NCBI GenBank assembly: GCA_037043455.1 | Contig: JAWPHD010002630.1 | Span: 184,226-248,225, forward strand | DNA from: Cyrtodaria siliqua | Lineage: Eukaryota > Mollusca > Bivalvia > Adapedonta > Hiatellidae | DNA length: 64,000 bases | Direction: 5' to 3' | In this document: positions 12,101 to 24,038 of the stretch, piece after piece | How positions within the stretch are numbered: position 1 is the stretch's first letter | Layout: every line of letters begins with the position of its first letter | Translations under genes and position numbers: made by a program | The notes under the pieces: model-generated | Database searches by the model: none | What the model was told of the DNA's origin: nothing | Seen by the model: the letters and a program-made list of their open reading frames with translations, nothing else

Positions 12101-12990
12101 TGCTAAATCTCAATCAAGTGAGATGGTACTTGCTAAATCTCAATCAAGTGAGATGGTACTTGCTAAATCTCAATCAAGTGAGATAATACTTGCTAAATCT
12201 CAATCAAGTGAGATATAACTTGCTAAATCTCAATCAAGTGAGATAGTACTTGCTAAATCTCAATCAAGTGAGATATAACTTGCTAAATCTCAATCAAGTG
12301 AGATGTAACTTGCTAAATCTCAGTCAAGTGAGATAGTACTTGCTAAATCTCAATCAAGTGAGATATAACTTGCTAAATCTCAATCAAGTGAGATGTAACT
12401 TGCTAAATCTCAATCAAGACAGATGATACTTGCTAAATCTCAATCAAGTGAGATGGTACTTGCTAAATCTCAATCAAGTGAGATGGTACTTGCTAAATCT
12501 CAATCAAGTGAGATAATACTTGCTAAATCTCAATCAAGTGAGATATAACTTGCTAAATCTCAATCAAGTGAGATAATACTTGCTAAATCTCAATCAAGTG
12601 AGATATAACTTGCTAAATCTCAGTCAAGTGAGATAGTACTTGCTAAATCTCAATCAAGTGAGATAATACTTGCTAAATCTCAATCAAGTGAGATATAACT
12701 TGCTAAATCTCAGTCAAGTGAGATAGTACTTGCTAAATCTCAATCAAGTGAGATATAACTTGCTAAATCTCAATCAAGTGAGATGTAACTTGCTAAATCT
12801 CAGTCAAGTGAGATAATACTTGCTAAATCTCAATCAAGTGAGATGGTACTTGCTAAATCTCAATCAAGTGAGATATAACTTGCTAAATCTCAATCAAGTG
12901 AGATGGTACTTACTAAATCTCAATCAAATAAAATGGTATTTGCTAGATCTCAATCAATCAACAGAGCTGGTACTTGCTAAATTTCAAATT
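9176..12990. repeat. 30-bp minisatellite, about 127 copies
   Basis: The unit is ATCTCAATCAAGTGAGATGG plus TACTTGCTAA. TCTCA and TGAGA inside each unit can pair as a 5-bp hairpin. Divergence is greatest at the left edge (9176-9780) and low in the middle. Higher-order structure is visible: a CAAACAAG variant recurs near 10428, 10668 and 10908 (240 bp, 8 units), and an AGACAGATGATAC variant recurs near 12088 and 12418 (330 bp, 11 units). Because 30 is a multiple of 3, frames up to 552 residues stay open; variants with GTAACTT and ATAACTT put stops into other frames. I see no start context, splice site or unique coding flank, so it is not called as a gene. Confidence 0.95.
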
Positions 12991-13769
12991 ACTTTAAAAC
13001 AGAACATTTTCCAAAATATATTTCAATGAATGTGAAATTTAAACAACACATATTAAACCAGGGATTTTGGAAAAGATGTCCATTGAAATTGCCGTCTGTT
13101 TTTACAATGGTTGTTGGGATATATATGCTGTGTAAACAACATAAATCTGAGCAGGCACCACTTAATGATCTGTTGCTACCGGAGTCCATTGAAATCCCCA
13201 AATAGTTTCACAGGAATATTTATTATGCTCTTTTGTAAAATTGATAAATCTGTTGTGATCAGATGCCACTGAAATCCCCCAAAGCAGTAGAATATTAATA
13301 TTATTCCAAAAAGGAATATTTTGCAAAACGATTAACCAAAAAAATGGACTAATTTAAATATAACATATCACACTGGCAAAATTGAATTATTTCAACTGCG
13401 GAAATGCTGCAACCTTTTCCAAATTTAGGTATTGGTAGAAACTTCTTTGATAGAATCATACTAATTATTTATGATTATTTATAAGTGTACATGGTAAAAT
13501 AAGAAAAGCCTTACTTCAGCCACGTCTATATGTCATCAGAGGGATATATGAATAATAATTATGTTCTATGAAGTTTGATCATTTGAATTATATGTCTTTT
13601 GAAACTAAATAATGCGCTGCCAATTTAACCCCCAAGAAAGTTGTTTAAGTATGGTAATTAGATGAATAGTACATAATTATTATTATAGCATTAATAACTT
13701 TTTTTATAATTGTGAATCACGTACATGCGAGTGGGCAGGGATTTATTAAGGTTCAGCACTAAAAGAGAA
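12991..13769. other. AT-rich non-coding stretch
   Basis: No supported feature. Confidence 0.5.
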
Positions 13770-13960
13770 GGTAGCGAGCCATGGCAGATCCAGGGTGCTG
13801 GTGATGTGTATGGGGTGGGTGGGGGTGGGGTGCAGTACCAGCTAGAGCTGTATGATGAAAGGAACTACGGGAGAGTGAAAAGTGAGATTGTGGGAATTTA
13901 GAGCTACAACAGCATCAAGTCCATTGCTGTTTACTATACTAAGGCCAGTTTTTTTTTATT
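13770..13960 (+). pseudogene. Possible betagamma-crystallin-like exon relic
   Basis: A GC-richer patch in AT-rich DNA translates in one frame to a Gly-rich segment, then ELYDERNYGRVKSEIVG, a stop codon (TAG, 13897-13899), and SYNSIKSIAVYYTK in the same frame. The order of aromatic-x5-Gly, then a Ser/Asn-rich turn and an SI-V strand resembles one betagamma-crystallin Greek-key motif. The stop, the missing flanking exons and the short length argue for a relic or chance similarity. No splice sites are clear. The family call is inference only. Confidence 0.25.
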
Positions 13961-15167
13961 ATTAGGTTTACCAATTTTTTTCTGGAAAAATGAAGGGTAG
14001 GAAGAGGGAATAAAAAAAAAAAAATCATGAAAACATACCCACAAAGGCGTCTAAAAGAAAAAAGATTGTATAATAGTATTAAATGACTTTAATCTTAGTT
14101 TCAAGGTAACAAGTCAATTAAAGGGCAATCTATTATGTTTTATTTTGATTATTTGTTGCAAGCTTCATGAAATTTCACCTTTTGGTCTTATAAACTCTTG
14201 TACATGTATGCAGACAGACAAACTGACGGATAGAAAACCCCAAACCATGTATTAAAGTCTAAAATGAACTGTGCATTCTGGCTAATCAAAATATCTGTCC
14301 CAGTCAAGCCAGTTAAGCTTCTTTTTTAATTAAAATTTGTATTTTTTTTTTTTGATTTCGGCAATAATTTCGGTCGGCGGGTCGGTAAACCTAAAAATTA
14401 AATTAAAAAAGTCTGGCCTTATGATAAAAAAATGTTACATGTTCTTATAAAAAAATAAATAACAATGCATGGACAGAGTCATATACGAACAAACAAAAAT
14501 GTACATGTATATAAATGTTATTGACCAAAACATTTGCAGATGTCATTTTCCAGGTATAAGTTCAAGTTAATTATAAGCATTATTCCGAATATTATACACC
14601 ATTACCAGTTTGTTATAGATACACCACTCACCCACTGGACATTGTTTTATTAATACCAAACTAATAGTGGATTCCAAAATATCATCCACAGTTAGCAATT
14701 CAATCATAACAATTAGTGTCATATTTACCGGTACCAATGAGAAATGAAATTCCACCACAATACCATATTGCATGAGCATTATGTAATATTTATAGCATAA
14801 TTTTTCGAGTATATGTGATTTATAATGTTTCTCGAGGGCCGCAGGCCCGAAAGTGCAGTAATCAGCATACGAGAAAAATATGCTATAAATGTTTCGTACC
14901 ATAGCCATTTACTCAACTACGCATGTGCAAGAAGTTTTAGGGCGTTGCAGTTTTCAGTAAAAATAACAGCTCGATCCATCGAGAAATAGCATTATCACGC
15001 GGCATGAGTACAACCCATGTTTTGATTATTGCAGCCAATCGCCTGTGTATATTATTGGGCAAATCCAATGTCAAGGAGTGCTGTTTTGATAATGGGTAGT
15101 CGTGTTTTACGTATTTGATTGACAGGTTGTGTGTAAACATTACAACTACGCGCATGTAAAATTGAGT
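13961..15167. other. AT-rich non-coding stretch with palindromic centre
   Basis: Homopolymer T and A tracts. A palindrome CTCGAGGGCCGCAGGCCCGA lies at about 14831. Minus-strand frames at 14567-14908 and 14937-15197 show no domain. A similar TTTTCGAGTATATG word appears near 14801 and 56478, so part of this is an old dispersed repeat. Confidence 0.5.
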
Positions 15168-15300
15168 AGACCATGGTATAACTGCCGAATCTGTCATTTA
15201 TAGAACGGCTGAAATATACCGGCATTTATAGCATGGTTTAAGCTGAAAATTATATCATAAGCAAGAACAAATGAAAACCATTAGAGCTATGGTACAAAAG
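15168..15300. repeat. Dispersed repeat, matches 58662-58802
   Basis: The sequence from ACCATGGTATAACTGC through AAAACCATTAGAGCTATGGT is found again at 58662-58802 with moderate divergence. The ends are weakly inverted (CCATGGTA and CTATGGTA). No coding content. Confidence 0.7.
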
Positions 15301-15487
15301 CAAATAATGAAGGGCAAAATGGTAAAATAAAATGATACAGTCAGTCTCACTGTATATTAATTATCATATACTGTATATACATGGTTTAGAGAAAAAAACT
15401 TTATGAAGTATTCTTTGAGCTAGATTACTTAATTAATTAGTCTTATAGAATAAGCATATTTTCAGTGTTTAAATTAATAAATTTTAA

Positions 15488-15770
15488 AGGAACATACGGC
15501 AGTCTTGAAGTGTTCATAATATTCTGAAATTAGCGTCTTGATATATGTATCCTGGGTATCATCTTTCTGTATATAATTAAATTATTGAGTTTTCCTTTGT
15601 TAGTCTTATTCTGCCATAGGTTTAAATATATTTATACTTAACAGTTAATATGCAAAAAACAATTTGCTTTATATATTCTTATAATAAATATTAATGATTG
15701 ATAAAATGCAAGTTATGAAGAAAAACTAATGGGAAGCCGTAGTTTTTACAAAATCAAGCCATGTGTCCTT
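15488..15770. mobile_element. TTAA-flanked MITE, family A
   Basis: Left end AGGAACATACGGCAGTCTTG and right end TCAAGCCATGTGTCCTT lie between TTAA at 15484-15487 and TTAA at 15771-15774. The interior matches the copy at 8851-9160. Confidence 0.8.
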
Positions 15771-15799
15771 TTAAGTACAAGGATTTAAAGGCTGCAGGG

Positions 15800-16060
15800 G
15801 ACAAGTGGATTATTCGAACCCGCAGCAGATTGTAGAATGCGGGACTCTTAATCAGGGGATCACGGTTCGAGGACACCGCGGGTTACTTCAGTGTTTCCTC
15901 GTGTAGCACAATTTTCTTGCCCTTTTCCATTAGATGGGGCATTACAAACCGGTAGATCCTGTGTATCAAAGTTCATCATTGTAAGAGGAGTTGGACAGGT
16001 TACGGCATTCCCTCTTTCTGGGGCGGCATGATGTAAATAAAGAAAGTGTTGAACTCAATA
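15800..16060 (+). mobile_element. tRNA-Lys-derived SINE
   Basis: About 15835-15892 closely resembles a tRNA-Lys anticodon arm and T arm: GGGACTCTTAATCAGGGGAT followed by the B box GGTTCGAGGAC. The anticodon-loop word ACTCTTAATC is that of tRNA-Lys(CUU). The 5' half of the tRNA part is degraded. The body continues to an ATAAAGAAAGTGTTGAACTC tail. It cannot fold as a functional tRNA. Confidence 0.7.
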
Positions 16061-16080
16061 ATTTTTATTATTTAATCAAT

Positions 16081-16130
16081 TTTATTACAGGGGCGGATCC
16101 AGGATTTCAGCTTAGGGGGGGCGTAAGATT
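16081..16130. mobile_element. DNA-transposon terminus (CAGGGGCGGATCCAGG)
   Basis: CAGGGGCGGATCCAGGATTT, then a G-run, is a terminus-like motif. A diverged version lies at 37251. The opposite end was not identified, so limits are uncertain. Confidence 0.45.
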
Positions 16131-16195
16131 TTAGTCAATGTTCGGGTCCGTCTCCAGCCTCATAAAACGGTTGCGGTAGTGCATTGACAGGCTAC

Positions 16196-16845
16196 AAAAG
16201 TCGGTTTTGAAATAAAAGGATTTAGCAATGTGTTAATTAAATCACTCATTAGCCATTATGCGTCGAGCGAGCGAAAAAAAAATTATACTGAGGGCGTGCA
16301 TCTAAATTGTATGATATTTTATCTACAGTAACATGGACATACACGTATGAATAAAAAAAATCCGTTTTCAAATAAAAGGATTTAACAAAGTGTTAATTAA
16401 ACCACTCATTAGCCATTATGCGTCGATCGAGCGAAGCGAGCGTAAAACAAATTTATACTGAGGGCGTGCAACGAAATTGTTTGATATTTTATCTACAATA
16501 ATATGGACATACATGTATGAATAAAAAAAGTCTGTTTTCAAATAAAAGGATTTAACAATGTGTTAATTAAACCACTCATTAGCCATTATGCGTCGAGCGA
16601 GCGAGAACAGTTTTTATACTGAGGGCGTGCATCAAAATTGTTTGATATATTATCTACAGTAACATGGACATACATGTAGGAATAAAAAAGTCCATTTTCC
16701 AATAAAAGGATTTAACAATGTGTTAATTAAACCACCCATTAGCCATTATGCGTCGAGCGAGCGAAAAAAAAAATTATACTGAGGGCGTGCAACTAAATTG
16801 TTTGATATTTTATCTACAGTAACATGGACATACATGTATGATCCG
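16196..16845. repeat. Tandem repeat, four copies of about 160 bp
   Basis: The landmark CATTAGCCATTATGCGTCGA recurs so that CGTCG begins at 16261, 16421, 16591 and 16751. Each unit has the order TTTCAAATAAAAGGATTT, GAGCGAGCGA, ACTGAGGGCGTGCA, TATGGACATACATG. It is probably part of the interior of the element that begins at 16083. Confidence 0.85.
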
Positions 16846-17640
16846 GAAGTGTATTACATAACTTCTGGGAGTGTAATAAAGCCACAACTTATTTCTCCTA
16901 ATACACTCGTGTATTACAGATGCAAATGAGGACCAAATCTCTGTTTGTGTACAGTAAAACATCCCACTTGTTTGCATGGTATATTATATGATACGTTTAG
17001 ACACCTCAAATATGTATTCGTATTTAAAATCTTACTTTATAAAATGCATGTTAGTAACGTTAAATTTAGTTTAAGGTGTCGCGTTATTTGTAGGGCGACC
17101 GCGTAACAGCGGAGTAACAACAGCCACATAATGTAGCTGACATCATGTAAACAACAACACAAAGTCATGATTTCTCTTACAAATTGCTGCCGTAGACAAG
17201 GTAAATTGACAATATTAAAGTAAAACTATCACGTCGTAGGTGTGTTATGTGATAAATAAAATCTTTCGTGACTGTGTATTATTGACTTTAATAAACTCTT
17301 TGGATTAAAGGATAGGATACTTGGCAGAGCCTCGTAGCACACATACCTATTTCTGTTGGTGATAGCCTACATTAGATGTTTATAATTAAGTTTATTGGAT
17401 TTATTTTGGACAGAATTGTACATGTACATGTAAACTGTATTTTTAGTAATATTATTGGTGGGGTGGTGGTGGTGGTGGTAGTGGTGGGGGGAAGTTCTAC
17501 GTTTAGGGGAGGCACTTTTATTAGAGGGAATACGGTATATATAGTGTACAATCAAAATGAATTGGCTGATCAAATTATTTAGAGCAACTCACAGTATGTA
17601 TGTAGGGGAATTAACATTTGCTTTTAACAATCTCTATCAG
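16846..17640. other. Non-coding stretch with (GGT)n tract
   Basis: A small inverted repeat of GTGTATTACA lies near 16849-16916, and a G-rich GGT tract at about 17459-17493. Frames on both strands across the GGT tract are low-complexity artefacts. Confidence 0.5.
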
Positions 17641-17654
17641 TGATATCTACGTGT

Positions 17655-17885
17655 GGCAGTGAGTTCAATCAACTATAGTGCTGCCACACTGGAATACCAC
17701 GCCGTAGACACATGACCTGGTCACATTATACCGATATCTTGCTTACCAATCTTAGCATTAACCTTTTAATTTCTGAGCGTCAAGCAAGGGAACTGTTAGT
17801 ACCATTTTAACAAAGTCTTTTTGGAACTGATCCCACGACCTCCGGCATGCAAAGCGGACGCTTTACCATTACGCCACTGTAGTTG
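17655..17885 (-). mobile_element. tRNA-derived SINE, 25226 family
   Basis: On the minus strand, the head near 17885 has GGCGTAATGGTAAAGCGTCC (A box) and AGGTCGTGGGATC (degraded B box). The body shares GTCTACGGCGTGGTATTC and GTGTGGCAGCAC with the full-length copy at 25226-25628. The 3' tail is missing or degraded. Confidence 0.75.
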
Positions 17886-18974
17886 CTCACAGAGCAAGAG
17901 TGAGGATACAGATAAACCTGGTATTTCCCCTAAAGCTAATTTCTCTAATTATCAATTAGCCTCTGTCGGATGGAGATGTAAACCAGGTGGCCCTTGTATT
18001 CGAGTCTATCCACCAAGAAAAAATAATAATTGCATCACCATTAAACATCACAACTAACTCCTCTATCTGCAGCATAGCAATAATGTAAGATACTGTTATT
18101 AAACACAGTTCAAGACAAAGACAGCTTGACCCTCTTAACCCACAAGGTGTCTTTCCTCCAGAGTTCACTTTCAATTTGATTTATTCCAAGAAACATACTG
18201 TAATGGGTCAGATGTCAATATTTCATTTTAAAAAAGACGCTTTATTGGAAAGAACTTGGGTTCCATCACGATCCAAACTTCATTACCTTTCGTTTAATTT
18301 TTTATTTCGTTCTAGTATATTTTTTTTAACTTTAAAATGAAAAATGTCTGGAATCTTTCCAGCAGATCTTAAGTTTTTAAACCTTGAAGCCAACTATCTG
18401 ACAATTCCGCGGGCAAAACATTATTTGAGTGAAACATTTTATTGGCATTGTATCCATCTATTTATTATAATAATATTAGTTCTTACCAGTAACATACACA
18501 AGCTATTTGCCAGACGAGGATGTTTTCGATCACTTATAAAAACAAGATCTTGCTCATGCGTTCTATAATTAGAAACTTTCATTCCGAAAGCGTGGGAAAG
18601 AGCACACGTGCCAACAAATTAATAGGCTGCAAGAGTCTGGCGTAATCAAACGCTTCCACAGATGAGTATCATATCAGAGAGGCAGGCATGTTGTTTTATT
18701 ATGTTGCCAGCACACGCCAGCATGTTGCAGACGGCAGCTGTATTATAAAGGAACAACATGTTTGCTGTTGCAAAAAGGGTAAACTCTGGCAAACATTTTT
18801 TTTTAATAAAGTAGTGCTATCTGTTTTAATTAGGTGGGTTAATTTTTCACCAAAGCTTATATTTTACATCCCCTCTATCAACATGTTCACAGTACACAAT
18901 CAAAGCATTTGGTTTGAGAGGAATTTCAAATGAAACAAGTGAGATTTTGACATATAACAAACTTCCTTAAGAAT
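17886..18974. other. AT-rich non-coding stretch
   Basis: Several 60-80-residue frames are present, none with a domain, conserved context or splice signal. Confidence 0.5.
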
Positions 18975-21530
18975 GATGGACAAATTCTTCCAGATCACCC
19001 TCAGTCTCTCCACAATAGACTGATACCCATAATTCTTCAAAATCGTCACCTGGATTTCTCCACAATAAATTGATACCCATAAATCTTCCAAATCATCACC
19101 TGGATCCTTCCACAATGGTTTAAATACCCATAATTCTTCCAAATCGTCACCTGGATTTCTCCACAATGAATTGATACCCATAATTCTTCCAAATCATCAT
19201 TGGATCTTTCCAAAATGGTAGATCTAGCAAAATAGAGGTGTTTAAATTCTAAGTCAACTACTTAATTGTGGAGGGACTGGCAACGATCTGGAAGAATTAT
19301 GGGTATTTAAACCATTGTGGAAGGATCCAGGTGATGATTTGGAAGATTTATGGGTATCAATTTATTGTGGAGAAATCCAGGTGACGATTTGGAAGAATTA
19401 TGGGTATCAATCTATTGTGGAGGGACTGAGGGTGATCTGGAAGAATTATGGGTATTTAATTCATTCCATTGTGGAGGGATCCAGATGCCGATCTGGAAGA
19501 ATTATGGGTATCAATACATTGTGGAGGGATCCAGGTGCTGACTTGGAAGAATTATGGGTATCAATCTATTGTGGAGGGACTGAGGATGATCTGGAAGAAT
19601 TATGGATATTTAATCCATTGTGGAGGGATCCAGGTGAAAATCTGGAAGAATTATGGGTATTTAATCCATTGCAGAGGGACTGGCGGTGATCTGGGAGAAT
19701 TATGAGTATTTTAATCCATTGTACAGAGACCCAGGTTGCAATCTGGGAGAATTATGGGTATCAGTCAATTGTAGAGGGACCCAGGCGATGATCTGGAAGA
19801 ATTATTGGTATCAATCCATTGTAGAGGGACTGGCGACGATCTGAAAGAATTATGGGTATTTAATCCATTGTAGAGGGACCCAGGTGGCAATCTGGGAGAA
19901 TTATGTGTATCAATCCATCGTAGAGGGACTGGCGGCGATCTGGAATAATTATGAGTATCAATCCATTGTAGACGGACTGGTGGTGATCTGGGAGAATTAT
20001 GGGTATTTAATCCGTAGTAGAGGGACCCAGGTGGCAATCTGGGAGAATTATGGGCATTTAATCCATTGTAGAGGGACTGGTGGTGATCAGGGAGAATTAT
20101 GGGTATTTAATCCATTGTAGAGGGATCCAGGTGGCAATCTGGGAGAATTATGGGTATTTAATCCATTGTAGAGAGACCCAGGTGGCAATCTGGGAGAATT
20201 ATGGGTATTTAATCCATTGTAGATAGACTGGTGGTGATCTGGGAGAATTATGGGTATTTAATCCATTGTAGAGGGACTGACGGCAATCTGGAATAATTAT
20301 GAGTATCAATCCATTGTAGAGGGACTGGTGGTGATCTGGGAGAATTATGGGTATTTAATCCATAGTAGAGGGACTGGTGGTGATCTGGGAGAATTATGGG
20401 TATTTAATCCATTGTAGAGAGACCCAGGTGGCAATCTGGGAGAATTATGGGTATTTAATCCATTGTAGATAGACTGGTGGTGATCTGGGAGAATTATGGG
20501 TATTTAATCCATTGTAGAGGGACTGACGGCAATCTGGAATAATTATGAGTATCAATCCATTGTAGAGGGACTGGTGGTGATCTGGGAGAATTATGGGTAT
20601 TTAATCCATAGTAGAGGGACTGGTGGTGATCTGGGAGAATTATGGGTATTTAATCCATTGTAGAGAGACCCAGGTGGCAATCTGGGAGAATTATGGGTAT
20701 TTAATCCATAGTAGATAGACTGGTGGTGATCTGGGAGAATTATGGGTATTTAATCCATTGTAGAGGGACTGGTGGTGATCTGGGAGAATTATGGATATTT
20801 AATCCATTGTAGAGGGACCCAGGTGGCAATCTGGGAGAATTATGGGTATTTAATCCATTGTAGAGGGACTGGTGGAGAGTGACTGGCAATGATCTTGAAA
20901 AATGGGTATTCAATCCATTGTAGAGGGACTGGTGGCAATCTGGAAGAAAAATGAGTATCAATCCATTGTAGAGGGACTGGTGGTGATATGGGAGAATTAT
21001 GGGTATTTAATCCATTGTAGAGGGACTGTTGGTGATCTGGGAGAATTATCGGTATTTAATCTATTGTAGAGGGACTCAGTGTAGTCTTAACTAGTGTTCA
21101 ACATTCTTTAAAACTATGGTCACCAGCTCCACCATGGTCATTAGGATTATGGTCATAACCATAGTAGTCCTAAAAAACATGCTTTTGAACCACGGTTTTA
21201 AAATATAACCATGGTTTTGAACCTTGGTCAAAATCCTAACCATAGTCATCAATATTGACCATGGTCCGAGAACATGGTTGACGATGGTTATCAACTTGAC
21301 CATGCTTAAAAACTATGTTTTTGAAATTAACCATAGTCAAAAGCACTGTGAACTATGGTTCAACCATGGTTGACCAATGCTAAACCATGCTAAGCATGGT
21401 CAACCGTGGTCATCAGTTTGCAGGGGTGGCAGCGATCTGGAAGAATTATGAGTATTTAATTCATTGTAGATGAACTGGTGGTGATCTGGGAGAAATATGG
21501 GTATTTAATCCATTGTAGACGGACTGTCGT
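18975..21530. repeat. 50-bp minisatellite with an inverted left block
   Basis: The unit is about 49-50 bp: ATTGTAGAGGGACTGGTGGT, GATCTGGGAGAATTATGGGT, ATTTAATCC. From 19265 on the array reads forward; 18975-19215 is in the opposite orientation. About 18980-19118 is an almost exact inverted copy of about 19310-19445, including the order of unit variants. Alternating variants (ATCAATCC and TTTAATCC; GACTGGTGGTG and GACCCAGGTGGC) give higher-order patterns in 20100-20860. The array is interrupted at 21075-21425 by unrelated DNA and resumes to about 21530. Confidence 0.92.
21075..21425. repeat. Island of CCATGG/AACCATAGT words
   Basis: Within about 350 bp, short palindromic or near-palindromic words recur at irregular spacing: four CCATGG, plus AACCATAGTC, AACTATGGT and GACCATGC, with many TTGAC/GTCAA flanks. 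Examples are AACCATGGTT near 21210 and TCAACCATGGTTGA near 21360. There is no fixed period, so it is not an ordinary minisatellite. It sits inside the 50-bp array. Confidence 0.7.
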
Positions 21531-22530
21531 TATTATTTTCAAACATTAGTTTTTTCTATATTACTTACATATTTGCTTAAATTATAATTAACTATTTGTA
21601 TAGTCTGAGGCAAATTGCTCCTCTATGTTACTAAATGTTGATTATATTGCATCAATAATTAATATAATATAACCAAAATAAAGAACATAAATTGAAAATT
21701 CCAAATATTATTACCTTTTGTTTAAATATGTCAAAATGATACTGAATTAATAAATTGAGATGCTAGTTTTAATGCTTGATGAAGACTTCAAAGATTGCTG
21801 TATGTCTCTTTCAAATCCCCGACTAAGCCATCAATTTCACAATATTTAAGCTATTTCAGAATAACATATCCCATCAAAGTGTGGATCAAAGATGGGTTAA
21901 TGAGCACAAATCCTTGGGGTTTTAGCATCAACATCACATTTTCAGGTGAAAAAAACAATATCAATTAAATGACTAAACTATTTAAAATCTGAAGGGGTTT
22001 AACCCATCTTAAAACCATTAAATATGTTTTTCTGGAAAATGTATGGTAGATTTTGGCAACGCTTCCATAAACTCGATGATAGATCTTTGTGATGCGATAA
22101 TTAGAAAATTGTTTGATAATTTTGACTTATGTTTTATCCCCATGCTTTTATTGGAATTCAAGCCTGGCACCAGTCCATATTATACAATTATTGTGATAAA
22201 GCAAGTGGAGGGCTGAACATGTGCCCCATCAATCATCATTATAACCATGTAGTGCCATGTATCATCTTTAGTCAGAAACACATAATTCTCACAATTAAAA
22301 AACACTACTGGTTATTTGACCTTATTTACCTGTGGCAGACACACCCAAATGTACAAATGTATGTCTAATTCCCCAGGGTACAAGCTATTATATCAATATC
22401 AAATATCCCCATATTGGCACCGGGTTCGGCCTAATTCCCTACCCCAGTGTCATCATTGTTGCTTAATTCTCCGGGTAAGCCCGCCGGCCCCGGAAAATAT
22501 TGATATTCTGACACCGGACCTCCATCTTTG
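21531..22530. other. AT-rich non-coding stretch
   Basis: No gene seen. AAGATTGCTGTATGTCTCTT near 21792 looks like the right end of a decayed family A MITE. The frame at 22129-22368 has no recognisable domain. Confidence 0.45.
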
Positions 22531-22533
22531 ACC

Positions 22534-22850
22534 GATGAAGCCTAAGTGTGACCTTGACATTAGCAGCGGGAGTCTGGGAAGCTGAACATGATGTGATAAG
22601 TATTTAAGCAAAAGAAAATCAAAATCCATTTATTGGTTTAGGAGATGAAAATTCACAACTTTTACTTTTGATGTCTAAGTGTGACCTTGACCTTGGAGGC
22701 AGGAATCTGGGAGTTGAATGTGTCAGGTCATCTTATTTTAATAAGCTTCTGTGTAAAAAGATACACAACTTCCAGGTTTGAAGTCAGGTGTGACCTTGAC
22801 CTTGGCAAGAGGAACCTGGAAGTTGAATGCAACAAGTTGTTCTGATGTGA
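22534..22850. repeat. Degenerate tandem repeat with GTGACCTTGACCTTG
   Basis: Three diverged units begin near 22540, 22675 and 22785 with (A)AGTGTGACCTTGAC and continue GGAGGCAGGAATCTGGGAGT-type sequence. The word is common in dispersed mollusc repeats. No coding content. Confidence 0.75.
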
Positions 22851-22899
22851 CAAGCACTTTTTTTTGAAAAAGGAAATCCAAATCTGCCCACTGGTTTTA

Positions 22900-23232
22900 A
22901 AATTGTGGTTGAAACCGTCGTGACATCATTGGGGCTACTTGACAATACTACTTTACTTGGGCCAACGTTGTTGTGCAACCTTAGCCCAATGTTAAAGCAG
23001 ATGTTGGACCAACATTGGTACGACCTTAACATTCTAGCATTTCGTCATTCTTACAGTTTTTACAACATTGTATAGACGTTTTGCCAATGTTTGTGTGAGA
23101 CCGCAATCTTATGCCAAACCACTTTTTGCCAACATTTTATCGACGTCGCAACAAGGTCTAATTTCCGACCGCAACGTTACTCCTTATTGCCAATGTCGAA
23201 CCAACGTCAGCATGCTAGCTAGGTACAAAATC
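22900..23232. repeat. Low-complexity island of CCAACGTT-type words
   Basis: GGCCAACGTTG, GACCAACATTGG, GCCAATGTTTG, GCCAACATTTT and AACCAACGTCA recur irregularly. The style matches the word-island at 21075 but with a different word. It ends at the target duplication of the retroposed sequence at 23248. Confidence 0.55.
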
Positions 23233-23244
23233 AAGTATTCTCCC

Positions 23245-23247
<3 letters not shown>

Positions 23248-23275
<28 letters not shown>

Positions 23276-24038
23276 CAGCTACCAATAATGGTAAGCCCAT
23301 TTATTTTCCCCGCCAATGAGTGTGTTGTGGGTCGAGGAACCATCCCACCGCACACTTTACAAATATAAATATATACCTATTTTTCAACACACTTATTCCA
23401 GCCAAATACTTTCATTCAATCGGTAAACAAAACAACAGGTTACTGTCTTATAATATGTTGAAATCTACCTTATCTAGTTTACTTTATATTTAAAAAGAAG
23501 ATAATAAATCACTTGAGTTATTTTGGTTTGTTAACTCTCTCTAATATAGAGAAAAAAATGTGTACTTCCACATGATAGCTTCCCATATCATTAGAGAAAA
23601 AAAAAAAAGGGGGGGTTGTGGGGGCGGGGTTGGTCGAGGGTGCACGCATGTGTAAAGTTTGACCAGGTAAAAATATGAGGTTAACAATTTTTTGAAGTAT
23701 GGACAGTTCTCAAGTAAAAAATCTCCATAATTTGCATCCTCTCTGTAATTTAAATAATACAAAAATGTTTGACCATTGACCAGTGTTCCTCAAACATGTT
23801 CAGATCATTGTTCTTAAGAGCTATTTTTTGATTAATTTCATACATAAATGTTAAGCTTTTCTGTAAGTTATCAAATGATAATTTTTTCCCTAGGCATCTG
23901 CTTCTGTATATTTATCGCTTTAATTCCAGTATGAAGATGTTTTTTTCACAGGACTGAAAGTTTTTGACACCAAAAATCAAAGTTGTTTCATTCAAGTCTA
24001 TACGTACATGTTTTATTTTTAGTAATTTGTTGATTTCA
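23248..24038 (-). mobile_element. Retroposed sequence with poly(A) and 15-bp target duplication
   Basis: A perfect 15-bp duplication, AAGTATTCTCCCACT, flanks 791 bp (23233-23247 and 24039-24053). The left end is a run of about 28 T, that is, a poly(A) tail on the minus strand, and an AATAAA signal lies 25 nt inside it (23305-23300, minus). This is the signature of LINE-mediated retroposition of a polyadenylated transcript. No long ORF is present. It could be a processed pseudogene reduced to 3' UTR, a copied non-coding RNA or a truncated LINE. Confidence 0.8.

Noticed and set aside
9176..12990. CRISPR-like array
   Set aside because: Units are contiguous with no unique spacers, and the sequence is eukaryotic.
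15835..15892. Functional tRNA-Lys gene
   Set aside because: The anticodon and T arms are recognisable, but the acceptor and D arms do not pair and a SINE body follows.
17367..17582. Opposed 68-residue frames across the GGT tract
   Set aside because: Low-complexity poly-Val/poly-His readings of a microsatellite.
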